DNA from: Eubacterium multiforme
GTDB lineage: Bacteria; Bacillota; Clostridia; Clostridiales; Clostridiaceae
Direction: 5' to 3'
Assembly (NCBI RefSeq): GCF_030813415.1
Contig: NZ_JAUSUF010000015.1
Coordinates: 1-46,272, forward strand
Length of the DNA stretch: 46,272 nt
In this document: positions 8,079 to 16,581 of the stretch, piece after piece
How the letters are laid out: each line of letters begins with the position of its first letter
Numbering within the stretch: position 1 is the stretch's first letter
The notes under the pieces: model-generated
Told to the model about the DNA's origin: nothing
The model's input: the letters and a program-made list of their open reading frames with translations, nothing else
The model's database searches: none
Program-made: the position numbers and the translations under genes

Positions 8079-9206
8079 ATGGTAAAAGATACATTAATAA
8101 CATTAGTTAGAGATCATAATGAAAGTGGAGTAATTTTAGCAAAAAAATATAAAATAAAAAATATAATTTTAGTAGCAAATAATTTAGAAAAAGATGAAAA
8201 ATTAAATAGTTTAAGAGAGCTATATAAGGGGAATAATCCTAATATTAATGTGAAATTTATATGTGATGATATAAATAAAATACTATTAGATATTAAAAAT
8301 TCTAAAAATAATATTATTTTAAATTTAACTTTGGAAAATACTTTGGAAGCTTTAAAGATTTTATATAAATGTAGAGAATTTAATATAGATGGGGTTTATG
8401 TTGATGTATTAAATAAGAGAGAATATTGGTTTAAGGATAATTTAGAGCTCGTAGAAGAGGAGCTTATAGATTTATATTTAGAAGATATGTTTAAGGCAAG
8501 TGGCAATGATATAATATCAAAAGAATCTCAGTTAACTAAGGATAATCATATATTAGAGTTTTCTAAATTAATATATGAAAATATAGATTTGTGGAATAAG
8601 TATAAGCAAATACTTTATGATACAGAAATTTTCTATCATGATTATGATAATACTAAAGTAGTTGTTATAAATGAAAGTAAGTTAAATAATGAAGTAAAGG
8701 ACATTCTAAATAAAATACTATATAGATTTGAAAATTTAAATTTAATAAAGATAAATAGAGATAAAAATATACAGGTTACATTTTTAAATGATTATTTAAA
8801 GGGATTTATATTTAAAAGTGGAACATGGCTTGAGGTATTAACGGAGAGTATAGTAAAAAATATAAAATCTGTTGATGAGGTTAAAAGTGGAGTTGTATTT
8901 TTGTGGAACAAACCTCAAGGAAATATAAAAAATGAATTAGATGTAGTTGCAGTTAAAGATTCAATTTTAGTATGTATATCCTGTAAGGATAGCTCAAAAT
9001 ATGATGAAAGTACATTAAATGAACTAGAAGTATATAGTAATAGAATTGGAGGAGAAAAAGCTAAGAAAATTCTTATAGCTACTAAAAAACCTAATAAATC
9101 TTCTATAATAGATAGAGCTAAAGAAATGGGAATACACCTAATTATATTAAATAAAGATATTAATAAATTTAAAGAAAAATTAGAAGATATAATAAGTAAG
9201 TCATAG
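8079..9206 (+). CDS. Card1/Can2-like protein (DUF1887): CARF-like domain plus PD-(D/E)xK nuclease domain
   Basis: The 375-residue protein has the two-domain plan of Card1/Can2 nucleases, which in type III CRISPR systems are switched on by cyclic oligoadenylate. The C-terminal nuclease-like core is clear: FKSGTWLEVLTE (245-256, candidate acidic residues E252/E256), NELDVV (285-290, D288) and CISCKDSSK (299-307, K303). The position before the catalytic Lys is Ser301-Cys302, where the classical motif has Glu-x-Lys. The N-terminal about 140 residues resemble a CARF Rossmann fold (LITLVRDHNESG at 6-17), but the usual NxTGGTK ligand loop appears as NLTLENTLEAL (82-92), without the Gly pair. The start has an AAGGAGA site. 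The gene has its own promoter region and terminators on both sides, with no cas gene or repeat array nearby. Activity and ligand are therefore uncertain. A role in anti-phage defence or nucleic-acid stress is inference. Confidence 0.72.
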   Translation: MVKDTLITLVRDHNESGVILAKKYKIKNIILVANNLEKDEKLNSLRELYKGNNPNINVKFICDDINKILLDIKNSKNNIILNLTLENTLEALKILYKCREFNIDGVYVDVLNKREYWFKDNLELVEEELIDLYLEDMFKASGNDIISKESQLTKDNHILEFSKLIYENIDLWNKYKQILYDTEIFYHDYDNTKVVVINESKLNNEVKDILNKILYRFENLNLIKINRDKNIQVTFLNDYLKGFIFKSGTWLEVLTESIVKNIKSVDEVKSGVVFLWNKPQGNIKNELDVVAVKDSILVCISCKDSSKYDESTLNELEVYSNRIGGEKAKKILIATKKPNKSSIIDRAKEMGIHLIILNKDINKFKEKLEDIISKS

Positions 9207-9227
9207 AGTAAATCTATGGCTTTTTTT
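9202..9227 (+). terminator. Weak terminator after the Card1-like gene
   Basis: A short stem, CATAGA (9202-9207) with TCTATG (9213-9218), overlaps the stop codon and is followed by GGC and a run of seven T. The stem is weak but the U tract is good. Confidence 0.5.
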
Positions 9228-9321
9228 CTTTATAAAATAAATTTAAATTTTAGATATATGTATGTATTATAAAAAAAGTATGTTAAAATTTGAAAATTTT
9301 TAAAAATAAAAACTTTTATAA

Positions 9322-9365
9322 GCAAAATATGTAATAATTATAAGAAAAAATGCAAAATATGTAAT
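9322..9365 (+). repeat. 14-bp direct repeat upstream of the apbE-rnf operon
   Basis: GCAAAATATGTAAT occurs at 9322-9335 and again at 9352-9365, a 30-base period (about three helical turns), 110-150 bases before apbE. It is a plausible paired binding site for a regulator, but no known motif was recognised. The surrounding 9231-9475 region is extremely A+T rich. The only promoter-like sequence I see in it is GGTAAAAT near 9415-9422. Confidence 0.5.
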
Positions 9366-9475
9366 TTGTTAAAAGTTAAATTTTATCTAAATATAAAAAT
9401 GATTTATTAAATATGGTAAAATATATATATTAAATATTATATTATATGTAATATTTTTAAGGAGATATAAAAATT

Positions 9476-10525
9476 ATGAAAAAAAATAAAAAATTTATTA
9501 TAGGAATAATATGCTTAGGCGTTGTAGTTATATGTCTAGGTCTTATGAAGTTTAATGAAAACTCCAAGGAATGTACTCAAAATGCTTTTTTAATGAATAC
9601 TATAATAGATTTGAAATATTACGGTAAAAATAGCCAAAAAGCTATTGATGAATCTATGGACAAATTAAATGAGATAGATAATAATATGTCTTTAACAAAA
9701 GATAATAGTGAAATAGTGAAAATTAATAATAATGCAGGTAAAAGGTCAGTTAAAGTAAATGATGGTTTTTTAAGTGTTGTAAATAAGGCAATATACTATG
9801 GAAGATTAAGTGATGGAGCCTTTGATATTTCAATAAGACCTATAGATAAACTTTGGGGAGTAGGTACAAAAAATGAGAGAATACCTAAAGAAAAGGAAAT
9901 AAAGGAAAATCTAAAGTTTGTAAATTATAAAAATATAGAAACTGATAATTTTAATAAAACAATATTTTTAAAGGATAAAAATATGGCAATTGATTTAGGT
10001 GGAATAGCAAAAGGATATGCAGCAGATGAATTAGTTAAAATATTAAAAGAAAATAATATAAAAAGTGGACTAATTAATTTAGGTGGGAATGTTTATGCCT
10101 ATGAAAAGGATAAAAATGCAAAGCCACTTAATATAGGGATACAAGATCCAAAAGAAAAAAATGGACAAACATTTGCAACAGTTAAAGTTAAGAATAAGTC
10201 CATAGTTACATCAGGAAACTACGAAAGGTATTTCATAAGAAATGGAAAACGTTATCACCACATAATGGATCCAAAGACAGGAGCACCATCAGAAAGTGGA
10301 ATAATAAGTTCAACAATAATATCAGATAAATCAATAGATGGAGATGCTTTATCTACAGCAACTTTTATATTAGGAGTAAAAAAAGGAATGGAACTTATTA
10401 ATAGTTTAAATGGAGTAGAGGCAATTTTTGTTACAAAGGATAATAAAGTTTATACTTCATCAGGTCTAAATAATGATAATTTTCAAATAACTAATGAGAG
10501 GTATCATTATGAAAAGGGGAGATAA
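9476..10525 (+). CDS. apbE: FAD:protein FMN transferase (ApbE)
   Basis: Cleaves FAD and attaches FMN covalently to Thr in the target motif of RnfG and RnfD. The 349-residue protein has an N-terminal membrane anchor (about 7-24) without a lipobox, which places the enzyme on the outer face of the membrane where RnfG's flavin site lies. Family motifs are present: DLGGIAKGYAADEL (173-186), INLGGN (200-205), HHIMDPKTGAPS (261-272) and the metal-binding DGDALST (288-294). AAGGAGAT precedes the ATG. It is the first gene of the operon leading into rnfCDGEAB, which fits its client proteins exactly, and its end overlaps the next gene by 17 bases. Confidence 0.93.
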   Translation: MKKNKKFIIGIICLGVVVICLGLMKFNENSKECTQNAFLMNTIIDLKYYGKNSQKAIDESMDKLNEIDNNMSLTKDNSEIVKINNNAGKRSVKVNDGFLSVVNKAIYYGRLSDGAFDISIRPIDKLWGVGTKNERIPKEKEIKENLKFVNYKNIETDNFNKTIFLKDKNMAIDLGGIAKGYAADELVKILKENNIKSGLINLGGNVYAYEKDKNAKPLNIGIQDPKEKNGQTFATVKVKNKSIVTSGNYERYFIRNGKRYHHIMDPKTGAPSESGIISSTIISDKSIDGDALSTATFILGVKKGMELINSLNGVEAIFVTKDNKVYTSSGLNNDNFQITNERYHYEKGR

Positions 10526-10889
10526 ATTTGTTTTAATATGGACAATTATAATACTTTTAATAAGTATTATTTCTGTTTCAGTTTACTTTATAAATTTAAA
10601 TAAGGATTCAGCTGAGGCTGAAATATATGTTAATGGGAAGTGTATAAAAAAGGTTGATTTAAATAAAGTTAAAGAGCCACAAAAAATTAAAATAGGGAAT
10701 GATGAATACAATGTAATTCTTATTGAAAAAGGAAAAATTAGATTTGAAGATGCAAATTGCAAAGATAAAACTTGTATTAAAACAGGTTGGATATCAAAAC
10801 CTGGTGAAATAGCAGCATGTATTCCTCATAAAATTTATATAAAAATAGTTGAAAATAAAGAGAGTAAATTAGATGCAACTGCTTATTAA
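10509..10889 (+). CDS. NusG domain II-containing membrane protein
   Basis: A 126-residue protein with one N-terminal membrane segment (about 7-27) and an extracytoplasmic domain of the NusG-II fold. It includes EIYVNGKCIKKVDL and a Cys-containing end: ANCKDKTCIKTGWISKPGEI, then ACIPHKIYIKI. Such proteins commonly accompany ApbE and Rnf genes in Firmicutes; their biochemical role is unknown, and the conserved Cys/His residues suggest metal or disulfide chemistry (inference). I choose the ATG at 10509 because AGAGG (10497-10501) is correctly spaced for it, whereas an upstream in-frame ATG at 10494 has no site. It starts inside apbE. Confidence 0.85.
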   Translation: MKRGDKFVLIWTIIILLISIISVSVYFINLNKDSAEAEIYVNGKCIKKVDLNKVKEPQKIKIGNDEYNVILIEKGKIRFEDANCKDKTCIKTGWISKPGEIAACIPHKIYIKIVENKESKLDATAY

Positions 10890-10907
10890 AGTTAGGAGAT
10901 ATTATAG

Positions 10908-11414
10908 ATGAAGAAATTAAATAAATTATTATACTTAAGTATGCTCCTATGTTTAGCATTAGTAGTTTATGTAATAGAATCACAAATACCAGTTATATTT
11001 CCAGGTATTAAATTAGGTCTTGCAAACTCAATAGCACTATTTGTATTACTAACATTTGGGTGGAAGGACATGCTTTTAATAACAGTCCTTAGAAGTTTTA
11101 TAGGATCTATATTTGGAGGAAATTTATTTGGGTTTTTATTTAGTATATTTGGTGGAATCTTAAGTAATGTAGTTATGATTCTACTTTATAAATATTTTAA
11201 AAAAGATATAAGCATTCAATGGTTAAGCATTGCAGGAGCTATATTTCATAATCTTGGACAATTATTAGTTGCTGCATTTGTGATAAAAAGTTTTAGGATA
11301 TTTGTCTATTCACCAATTCTTATAGGAGTTGGAATAATAACCGGTTACTTTACTGGACTGGTTTGTTTTTATGTATATAGGAGAGATTTACTAAAATATT
11401 TTAAAACTTATTAA
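10908..11414 (+). CDS. Gx transporter family membrane protein
   Basis: A 168-residue hydrophobic protein with about five membrane segments. It belongs to the Gx_transp family, often mislabelled heptaprenyl diphosphate synthase component I. Recognisable parts are GIKLGLANSIALFVLL, a Gly/Phe-rich stretch GGNLFGFLFSIFGGILSN and GAIFHNLGQLLVAAFV. The fold resembles ECF S components, so it may bind a small substrate. Its steady presence next to apbE and rnf genes suggests a flavin or related supply role, which is inference only. GGAGAT precedes the ATG, and rnfC follows after 33 bases. Confidence 0.8.
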   Translation: MKKLNKLLYLSMLLCLALVVYVIESQIPVIFPGIKLGLANSIALFVLLTFGWKDMLLITVLRSFIGSIFGGNLFGFLFSIFGGILSNVVMILLYKYFKKDISIQWLSIAGAIFHNLGQLLVAAFVIKSFRIFVYSPILIGVGIITGYFTGLVCFYVYRRDLLKYFKTY

Positions 11415-11447
11415 TAAATATAGAAATTTAAGAAAGGAAGTAATGGC

Positions 11448-12773
11448 ATGGAATTGTTAACCTTTAAAAAAGGGATTAATCCACCAGAAGGTAAATATTT
11501 GACTGAAAAAAAGAAAATAGAAGATTATATCCCTAAAAATGACATGGTTTTTCCCCTATCACAGCATATTGGTGCACCATGTAATCCTATAGTTAAAAAA
11601 GGAGATAAGGTCCTTGTTGGACAAAAAATAGGAGAAGCTACAGGTTTTGTATCATCTCCAATATTTAGTAGTGTTTCAGGAACAGTAAAGAATATAGAGC
11701 CAAGAATTACTGCTATGGGAACAAAAGTTATGTCAATTATAATTACAAATGATAATTTGTATGAAAAAGAAGAGAAGAAGGGCAATAAAGATTATGAAAG
11801 TCTTTCAAATGAAGAAATAATTAATTTAGTAAAAGAGGGTGGAATAGTTGGTATGGGAGGTGCAACATTCCCAACACATGTAAAGTTATCACCACCTAAG
11901 GATTGCAAAATAGACTCAATTATAGTTAATGCCTCAGAATGTGAACCTTATTTAACTTGTGACCATAGGCTTATGCTTGAAAATGGTAAGGAAATAGTTG
12001 AAGGATTAAAAATAATATTAAAATTATTTCCAGAGGCTAAAGGATATATTGGAATAGAAAATAATAAGATGGATGCTATAAAACTAATGGCAGACCTTGT
12101 TTCAGGTGAAAAAAATATAGAAGTTAAAAAGCTTAAAACTAAGTATCCTCAAGGTGCTGAAAAACAATTAATATATGCAATTAAAAAGAGAGAAGTACCT
12201 TCAGGAAAGTTACCAGCAGATGTTGGATGTATAGTTCAAAATGTTGGTACAGTATATCAAATATATAGAACAATTGTTTTTGGAGAACCTACAATTGAAA
12301 GAATTGTTACTGTAACAGGAGAAGCTATAAAGGAACCTAAAAATTTAAAAGTTAAAATAGGAACTTCTGTAAAAGAATTAATTGAAATAGCTTGTGGCGG
12401 ATTTAAAGAACCACCAGTTAAGGTTATATCTGGAGGTCCTATGATGGGAATGACATTAAGTACATTAGATATTCCAGTAACAAAGGGAACATCAGGAGTA
12501 CTATCCCTTACAAAGGATATGGCAGTTTCTCCAGATGAATCAAGTTGTATAAGATGTGGTAAATGCATAAATGTATGTCCAATGAATTTATTACCAACAA
12601 AACTTCAAAGTTTTGCTAGAAGAAATGATTTGGAAAGTTTTGAAGAATATCATGGATTAGATTGTATAGAATGTGGATGTTGTACATTTGCTTGTCCTTC
12701 TAAAAAGAATATACTTCAAGCTGTTAGAACAGCCAAAAGAACAATTATAGCAAATAAGAGAAAGAAAAAATAA
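11448..12773 (+). CDS. rnfC: Rnf complex subunit RnfC
   Basis: Peripheral subunit of the Rnf ferredoxin:NAD oxidoreductase. It binds NADH and FMN and holds two [4Fe-4S] clusters. At 441 residues it has the normal clostridial length. An N-terminal barrel-like domain is followed by the NADH/FMN region GGIVGMGGATFPTHVK (about 130-145). The C-terminal ferredoxin-like domain carries CIRCGKCINVCP and CIECGCCTFACP. Ribosome site AAAGGAAG. It is the first rnf gene, in the order C-D-G-E-A-B typical of clostridia. Confidence 0.95.
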   Translation: MELLTFKKGINPPEGKYLTEKKKIEDYIPKNDMVFPLSQHIGAPCNPIVKKGDKVLVGQKIGEATGFVSSPIFSSVSGTVKNIEPRITAMGTKVMSIIITNDNLYEKEEKKGNKDYESLSNEEIINLVKEGGIVGMGGATFPTHVKLSPPKDCKIDSIIVNASECEPYLTCDHRLMLENGKEIVEGLKIILKLFPEAKGYIGIENNKMDAIKLMADLVSGEKNIEVKKLKTKYPQGAEKQLIYAIKKREVPSGKLPADVGCIVQNVGTVYQIYRTIVFGEPTIERIVTVTGEAIKEPKNLKVKIGTSVKELIEIACGGFKEPPVKVISGGPMMGMTLSTLDIPVTKGTSGVLSLTKDMAVSPDESSCIRCGKCINVCPMNLLPTKLQSFARRNDLESFEEYHGLDCIECGCCTFACPSKKNILQAVRTAKRTIIANKRKKK

Positions 12774-12797
12774 TTTATTTAAGGAGGCTTTTAAAAT

Positions 12798-13772
12798 ATG
12801 AGTGAAGTAACATCAAATGATATTAATAAACATAACACTGAAGAAGTTCTAAATTTAACATTGTCTTCATCACCACATATAAGGGCAAATAATTCAGTTA
12901 GAACAATAATGAGAGATGTTATAATATCACTAATACCAGCAACTGTAGCAGGTGTATACTTTTTTAAAACAAAAGCTTTGCTTGTTATAATAACATCAAT
13001 AGTTTCAGCAGTATTAACTGAATACTTATATCAAAAATTAACACATAAAAAGATAACTATAGGTGATTTAAGTGCAGTAGTAACTGGATTGTTATTAGCA
13101 TTTAATATACCACCAACAATGCCACTTTGGATGGTGGTTTTAGGAAATGTTTTTGCAGTTTTAGTTGTAAAACAGTTCTTTGGTGGTATTGGTCATAATA
13201 TAGTAAACCCAGCATTAGCAGGTAGAGCAGTTTTATTAGCATGTTGGCCAGTTCAAATGACAACATGGACTCTTGATGGAGTAACAACAGCAACTCCACT
13301 TGCAATTTTAAAGACTGGAAATGGGGACTTACCAAGTTTATTTAATGCATTTATTGGAAATGTTGGAGGCTGTATTGGAGAAACTTCAGCTCTTGCACTT
13401 TTAATTGGATTTGTTTATTTACTTTATAGAAAAGTTATCTCATGGGAAATACCAGTGTTTTACATAGGAACAGTTGCAATTTTAACTACAGTTATTGGTA
13501 GAAATGGATTTATGACAGGAAATGGATTTTACGAAATATTTGTTGGTGGATTAATGTTAGGTGCTATATTTATGGCAACAGATTACACTACTTCTCCTAT
13601 GACTAGAAAAGGACAAATTGTATTTGCCATAGGATGTGGAGTTATAGCTACAATAATTCGTATAATTGGGGGATATCCAGAAGGTGTTTCTTATTCAATA
13701 TTAATAATGAATTTATTCGTTCCTTTAATAGATAAATATATGGTTCCAAAACCATTTGGGGAGGCGAAATAA
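12798..13772 (+). CDS. rnfD: Rnf complex subunit RnfD
   Basis: Integral membrane subunit of the ion-translocating Rnf complex. The 324-residue protein has 8-10 hydrophobic segments and the motif DGVTTATPL (160-168), which contains the Thr that carries covalent FMN in this family. TDYTTSPMTRKGQ later in the protein is another RnfD/NqrB hallmark. AAGGAGG precedes the ATG. The stop lies one base before the preferred start of rnfG. Confidence 0.95.
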   Translation: MSEVTSNDINKHNTEEVLNLTLSSSPHIRANNSVRTIMRDVIISLIPATVAGVYFFKTKALLVIITSIVSAVLTEYLYQKLTHKKITIGDLSAVVTGLLLAFNIPPTMPLWMVVLGNVFAVLVVKQFFGGIGHNIVNPALAGRAVLLACWPVQMTTWTLDGVTTATPLAILKTGNGDLPSLFNAFIGNVGGCIGETSALALLIGFVYLLYRKVISWEIPVFYIGTVAILTTVIGRNGFMTGNGFYEIFVGGLMLGAIFMATDYTTSPMTRKGQIVFAIGCGVIATIIRIIGGYPEGVSYSILIMNLFVPLIDKYMVPKPFGEAK

Positions 13773-13773
13773 T

Positions 13774-14358
13774 ATGGCGAATAAGGAGAAAAAAAATAAA
13801 AGCGTTTTACAATTAGGAATAATACTTCTTATAATTACAGCAGTTGCAGGACTTATTATAGGTGCAGTATATAACATAACAAAAGAGCCTATTAGAATTG
13901 AAGAGAAAAAGGCAAATGATAAAGCAATGAAAGAACTACTAAGTGATGCAGATAAATTTGTTAAAAAGGATATGGAATTATCTACAGGGGTATTAGAAGT
14001 TAATGAAGGAATAAAAAGTGGAAAAGTAGTTGGATATGACATAAAGGTTGCATCTAAAGGCTATGGTGGAAAAATAAATATTATGGTTGGGATAAAAAAT
14101 AATGGTGAAGTATCAGGAATAAAAATATTATCACAATCAGAAACAGCAGGACTTGGAGCAAATTGTGAACAACCTGAGTTTTATAAGCAATATAGCGGAA
14201 AACCTACACAAAACTTAAAGGTTGTAAAAACAAGCGATGTTAAAAAAGATGAAATAAAAGCCATAACAGGAGCTACAATAACTTCAAAGGCTGTAACTAA
14301 AGGGGTAAATGAAGCAATAGATTTTTATAATAAGAACTTAAAGGGAGGTAATAAGTAA
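13774..14358 (+). CDS. rnfG: Rnf complex subunit RnfG
   Basis: Covalent flavoprotein subunit with one N-terminal membrane span (about 11-33) and an external FMN-binding domain. The flavin acceptor motif is ITGATIT (164-170; Thr168 is the expected attachment site), and SETAGLGAN (122-130) is the family's conserved loop. I start at 13774 (194 residues): GGGGAGG (13758-13764) fits it, while an in-frame ATG at 13756 overlaps rnfD and lies upstream of that site. The last base of its stop is shared with the rnfE ATG. Its FMN is presumably added by the ApbE encoded at the head of this operon. Confidence 0.94.
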   Translation: MANKEKKNKSVLQLGIILLIITAVAGLIIGAVYNITKEPIRIEEKKANDKAMKELLSDADKFVKKDMELSTGVLEVNEGIKSGKVVGYDIKVASKGYGGKINIMVGIKNNGEVSGIKILSQSETAGLGANCEQPEFYKQYSGKPTQNLKVVKTSDVKKDEIKAITGATITSKAVTKGVNEAIDFYNKNLKGGNK

Positions 14359-15017
14359 TGTATACTCCAAGAGAACGTTTAAAGAATGGTATATTTACAG
14401 AAAATGTAACATTTGTGCAAGTACTTGCAATGTGTCCAACCCTTGCAGTTACAACAAGTGCAGTTAATGGATTAGGAATGGGACTTGCATCTACAGTTGT
14501 ATTAATAGGATCTAACTTTGTTATTTCTTTACTTAGAAAATTTATACCAGATGAAATTCGTATTCCATCATTTATTGTTGTAATAGCAGGTTTCGTAACA
14601 ATGATACAGTTCTTAATGGAAGGTTATGTACCAGCTTTATATAAGGCTTTGGGACTATTTATTCCTCTTATTGTTGTTAACTGTGTAATTTTAGGAAGAG
14701 CTGAAGCATTTGCATCAAAAAATGGTCCAGTACTTTCTATATTTGATGGTTTAGGACAAGGTTTAGGATTTACTTTATCTCTTACTGTAATTGGTATAAT
14801 AAGAGAATTATTTGGAGCTGGAAAAATATTTGGATTTAAAGTATTTTCACATCCAGCAACAATTATGGTTTTAGCACCAGGTGCATTTTTAACACTTGCT
14901 ATATTAATGGCTTTACTAAATTATAGAAATGAAAAGAAGAATAAAGAAAATAAGAGAATTACAGAATTCAAAGGATGTAGCGGACATTGTGAAAGCTGTA
15001 AGAACTTTAGAAAATAA
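14358..15017 (+). CDS. rnfE: Rnf complex subunit RnfE, with Cys-rich C-terminal tail
   Basis: Integral membrane subunit paired with RnfA; the two form the inverted-topology core that carries an iron-sulfur cluster in the membrane. The 219-residue protein has six hydrophobic segments and the conserved NCVILGRAEAFA motif containing the core Cys. The C-terminus adds a charged linker and then a CxxxCxxC tail (C207, C211, C214), which is absent from the shorter proteobacterial RnfE as I know it. It starts on the last base of the rnfG stop. Confidence 0.94.
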   Translation: MYTPRERLKNGIFTENVTFVQVLAMCPTLAVTTSAVNGLGMGLASTVVLIGSNFVISLLRKFIPDEIRIPSFIVVIAGFVTMIQFLMEGYVPALYKALGLFIPLIVVNCVILGRAEAFASKNGPVLSIFDGLGQGLGFTLSLTVIGIIRELFGAGKIFGFKVFSHPATIMVLAPGAFLTLAILMALLNYRNEKKNKENKRITEFKGCSGHCESCKNFRK

Positions 15018-15044
15018 ATATAAGAAAAAAGGGGTGTTAAATAG

Positions 15045-15623
15045 ATGAACTTATTTATTATATTTATAAGTTGCTTACTTGTAAATAATGTTGTTTTAGC
15101 AAAGTTTTTAGGTATATGCTCATTTTTAGGTGTATCTAAAAAAATAAAAACTGCAACAGGAATGGGTGCAGCTGTTACATTTGTTATGGTAATTGCCTCA
15201 ATTGCATCTTTTGTAGTTTATAAATTTGTATTAGTACCTTTTAATATAACATATATGTATACATTAGCATTTATATTAGTTATAGCTGCTTTAGTTCAGT
15301 TAGTTGAAATGATAATTAAAAAATATAGTCCAGCTTTATATAAAGCTTTAGGAATATTTTTACCATTAATAACAACAAACTGTGCAATATTAGGTGCAGT
15401 TATAATCAATATGAATGAAAATTATTCACTAATTGAATCAGTAGTAGCTGCTTTAAGTACAGGTCTTGGATATATGTTAGCTATAGTTTTATTAGCTGGA
15501 TTAAGAGAGAGAATGGAAGACAATGAAAATGTTCCTAAATGCATGCAAGGGTTACCAATTACTTTATTAACAGCTTGCTTAATGTCAATTGCGTTTTTAG
15601 GATTTCAAGGTCTAATTCGTTAA
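15045..15623 (+). CDS. rnfA: Rnf complex subunit RnfA
   Basis: The 192-residue integral membrane partner of RnfE, with six hydrophobic segments. Conserved pieces are LVNNVVLAKFLGICSFLGVS at the N-terminus and TTNCAILGAVI in the middle, each holding a Cys that ligates the shared membrane iron-sulfur cluster. AAGGGGTG precedes the ATG. Confidence 0.95.
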   Translation: MNLFIIFISCLLVNNVVLAKFLGICSFLGVSKKIKTATGMGAAVTFVMVIASIASFVVYKFVLVPFNITYMYTLAFILVIAALVQLVEMIIKKYSPALYKALGIFLPLITTNCAILGAVIINMNENYSLIESVVAALSTGLGYMLAIVLLAGLRERMEDNENVPKCMQGLPITLLTACLMSIAFLGFQGLIR

Positions 15624-15640
15624 GGGAGATGTAATAAGAT

Positions 15641-16453
15641 ATGGATTTTAGTGAAATATTATACCCTGTCTTAAGTTTAGGAGGGTTAGGCGTATTATTG
15701 GGTTTAGGTCTAGGATATGCTTCTAAAAAGTTTAAAGTTGAAGTAGATGAGAGAATTCCTTTAATAAAAGATTGTTTGCCTGGAGCAAATTGTGGTGGCT
15801 GCGGATATGCAGGCTGTGAGGCATTAGCACAAGCAATAGTAGATGATAATGCTCCAGTAAATGCATGTACTGTTGGAGGCGAAGATGCTGCAAACAATAT
15901 AGCTAAAATAATGGGTGTTACAGCAGAAAAGAAGGAACCTAAAAAAGCCTTTGTAAAATGTGCAGGAAGCTGTGATGTAGCTAAAAAATCTGCAAATTAC
16001 TATGGAATAAAGGGTTGTAAGGAAGCTGCTATAATTCCAGGAGGAGGAAATAAGGCTTGCTCATATGGATGTTTAGGTTTTGGATCATGTGTTGAGGCAT
16101 GTCAATTTGATGCAATTAGTGTAATTGATGGAGTAGCAGTTGTAGATCCAGAAAAATGTACAGGTTGTGGAGCTTGTGTTAAAGAATGTCCTAAAAACAT
16201 AATTGAACTTAAGCCTATATCAGAAAAGATAAGAGTTCAATGTTCTTCAAAGGATAAACTTAAAGAGGTTAAACTTGTATGTGATACAGGATGTATTGGA
16301 TGTGGAATATGCCAAAGAAATTGTCCAAGTGAAGCAATACAATTAAAGGATAATTTACCTGTAATAGACAAGGATAAGTGTACTCTATGTATGACTTGTG
16401 TAGAGAAATGTCCAGTGAAAATAATAAAGTATTTTGAATTGAAAGAAAATTAG
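15641..16453 (+). CDS. rnfB: Rnf complex subunit RnfB (ferredoxin-accepting iron-sulfur protein)
   Basis: Electron entry subunit. One N-terminal membrane anchor (about 8-27) is followed by the RnfB four-Cys domain (CLPGANCGGCGYAGCEAL, about 47-64). After this come multiple [4Fe-4S] ferredoxin motifs: CSYGCLGFGSCVEAC, CTGCGACVKECP, CIGCGICQRNCP and CTLCMTCVEKCP. At 270 residues with several cluster motifs it is the long clostridial form rather than the shorter proteobacterial one. It accepts electrons from reduced ferredoxin and passes them toward RnfC/NAD. It is the last gene of the operon and is followed by a terminator. Confidence 0.95.
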   Translation: MDFSEILYPVLSLGGLGVLLGLGLGYASKKFKVEVDERIPLIKDCLPGANCGGCGYAGCEALAQAIVDDNAPVNACTVGGEDAANNIAKIMGVTAEKKEPKKAFVKCAGSCDVAKKSANYYGIKGCKEAAIIPGGGNKACSYGCLGFGSCVEACQFDAISVIDGVAVVDPEKCTGCGACVKECPKNIIELKPISEKIRVQCSSKDKLKEVKLVCDTGCIGCGICQRNCPSEAIQLKDNLPVIDKDKCTLCMTCVEKCPVKIIKYFELKEN

Positions 16454-16454
16454 G

Positions 16455-16482
16455 AAAAGTGCCAATTTAGGCACTTTTTTTA
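16455..16482 (+). terminator. Terminator of the rnf operon
   Basis: A nine-base-pair stem, AAAAGTGCC (16455-16463) with GGCACTTTT (16470-16478), with loop AATTTA and a continuous T run. It begins right after the rnfB stop. Confidence 0.88.
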
Positions 16483-16552
16483 ATTTATGAAAACATATAA
16501 ATTTTCTATATTTTTTATGGAAAATACTATAGGTTTTAGTTATGTTATTTAT

Positions 16553-16581
16553 TTGACATAGCCTATATGGAGTGTTAACAT
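16553..16581 (+). promoter_or_regulatory. Promoter of the hydrogenase gene
   Basis: A consensus -35 TTGACA (16553-16558) is followed by a 17-base spacer and a weak -10 TAACAT (16576-16581). It lies about 35 bases before the ribosome site AGGAGG of the hydrogenase gene, which is therefore expressed separately from rnf. Confidence 0.5.

Noticed and set aside
8079..9206. Full type III CRISPR locus around the Card1-like gene
   Set aside because: No repeats with regular spacers and no cas10, csm or cmr genes are present anywhere in the window.
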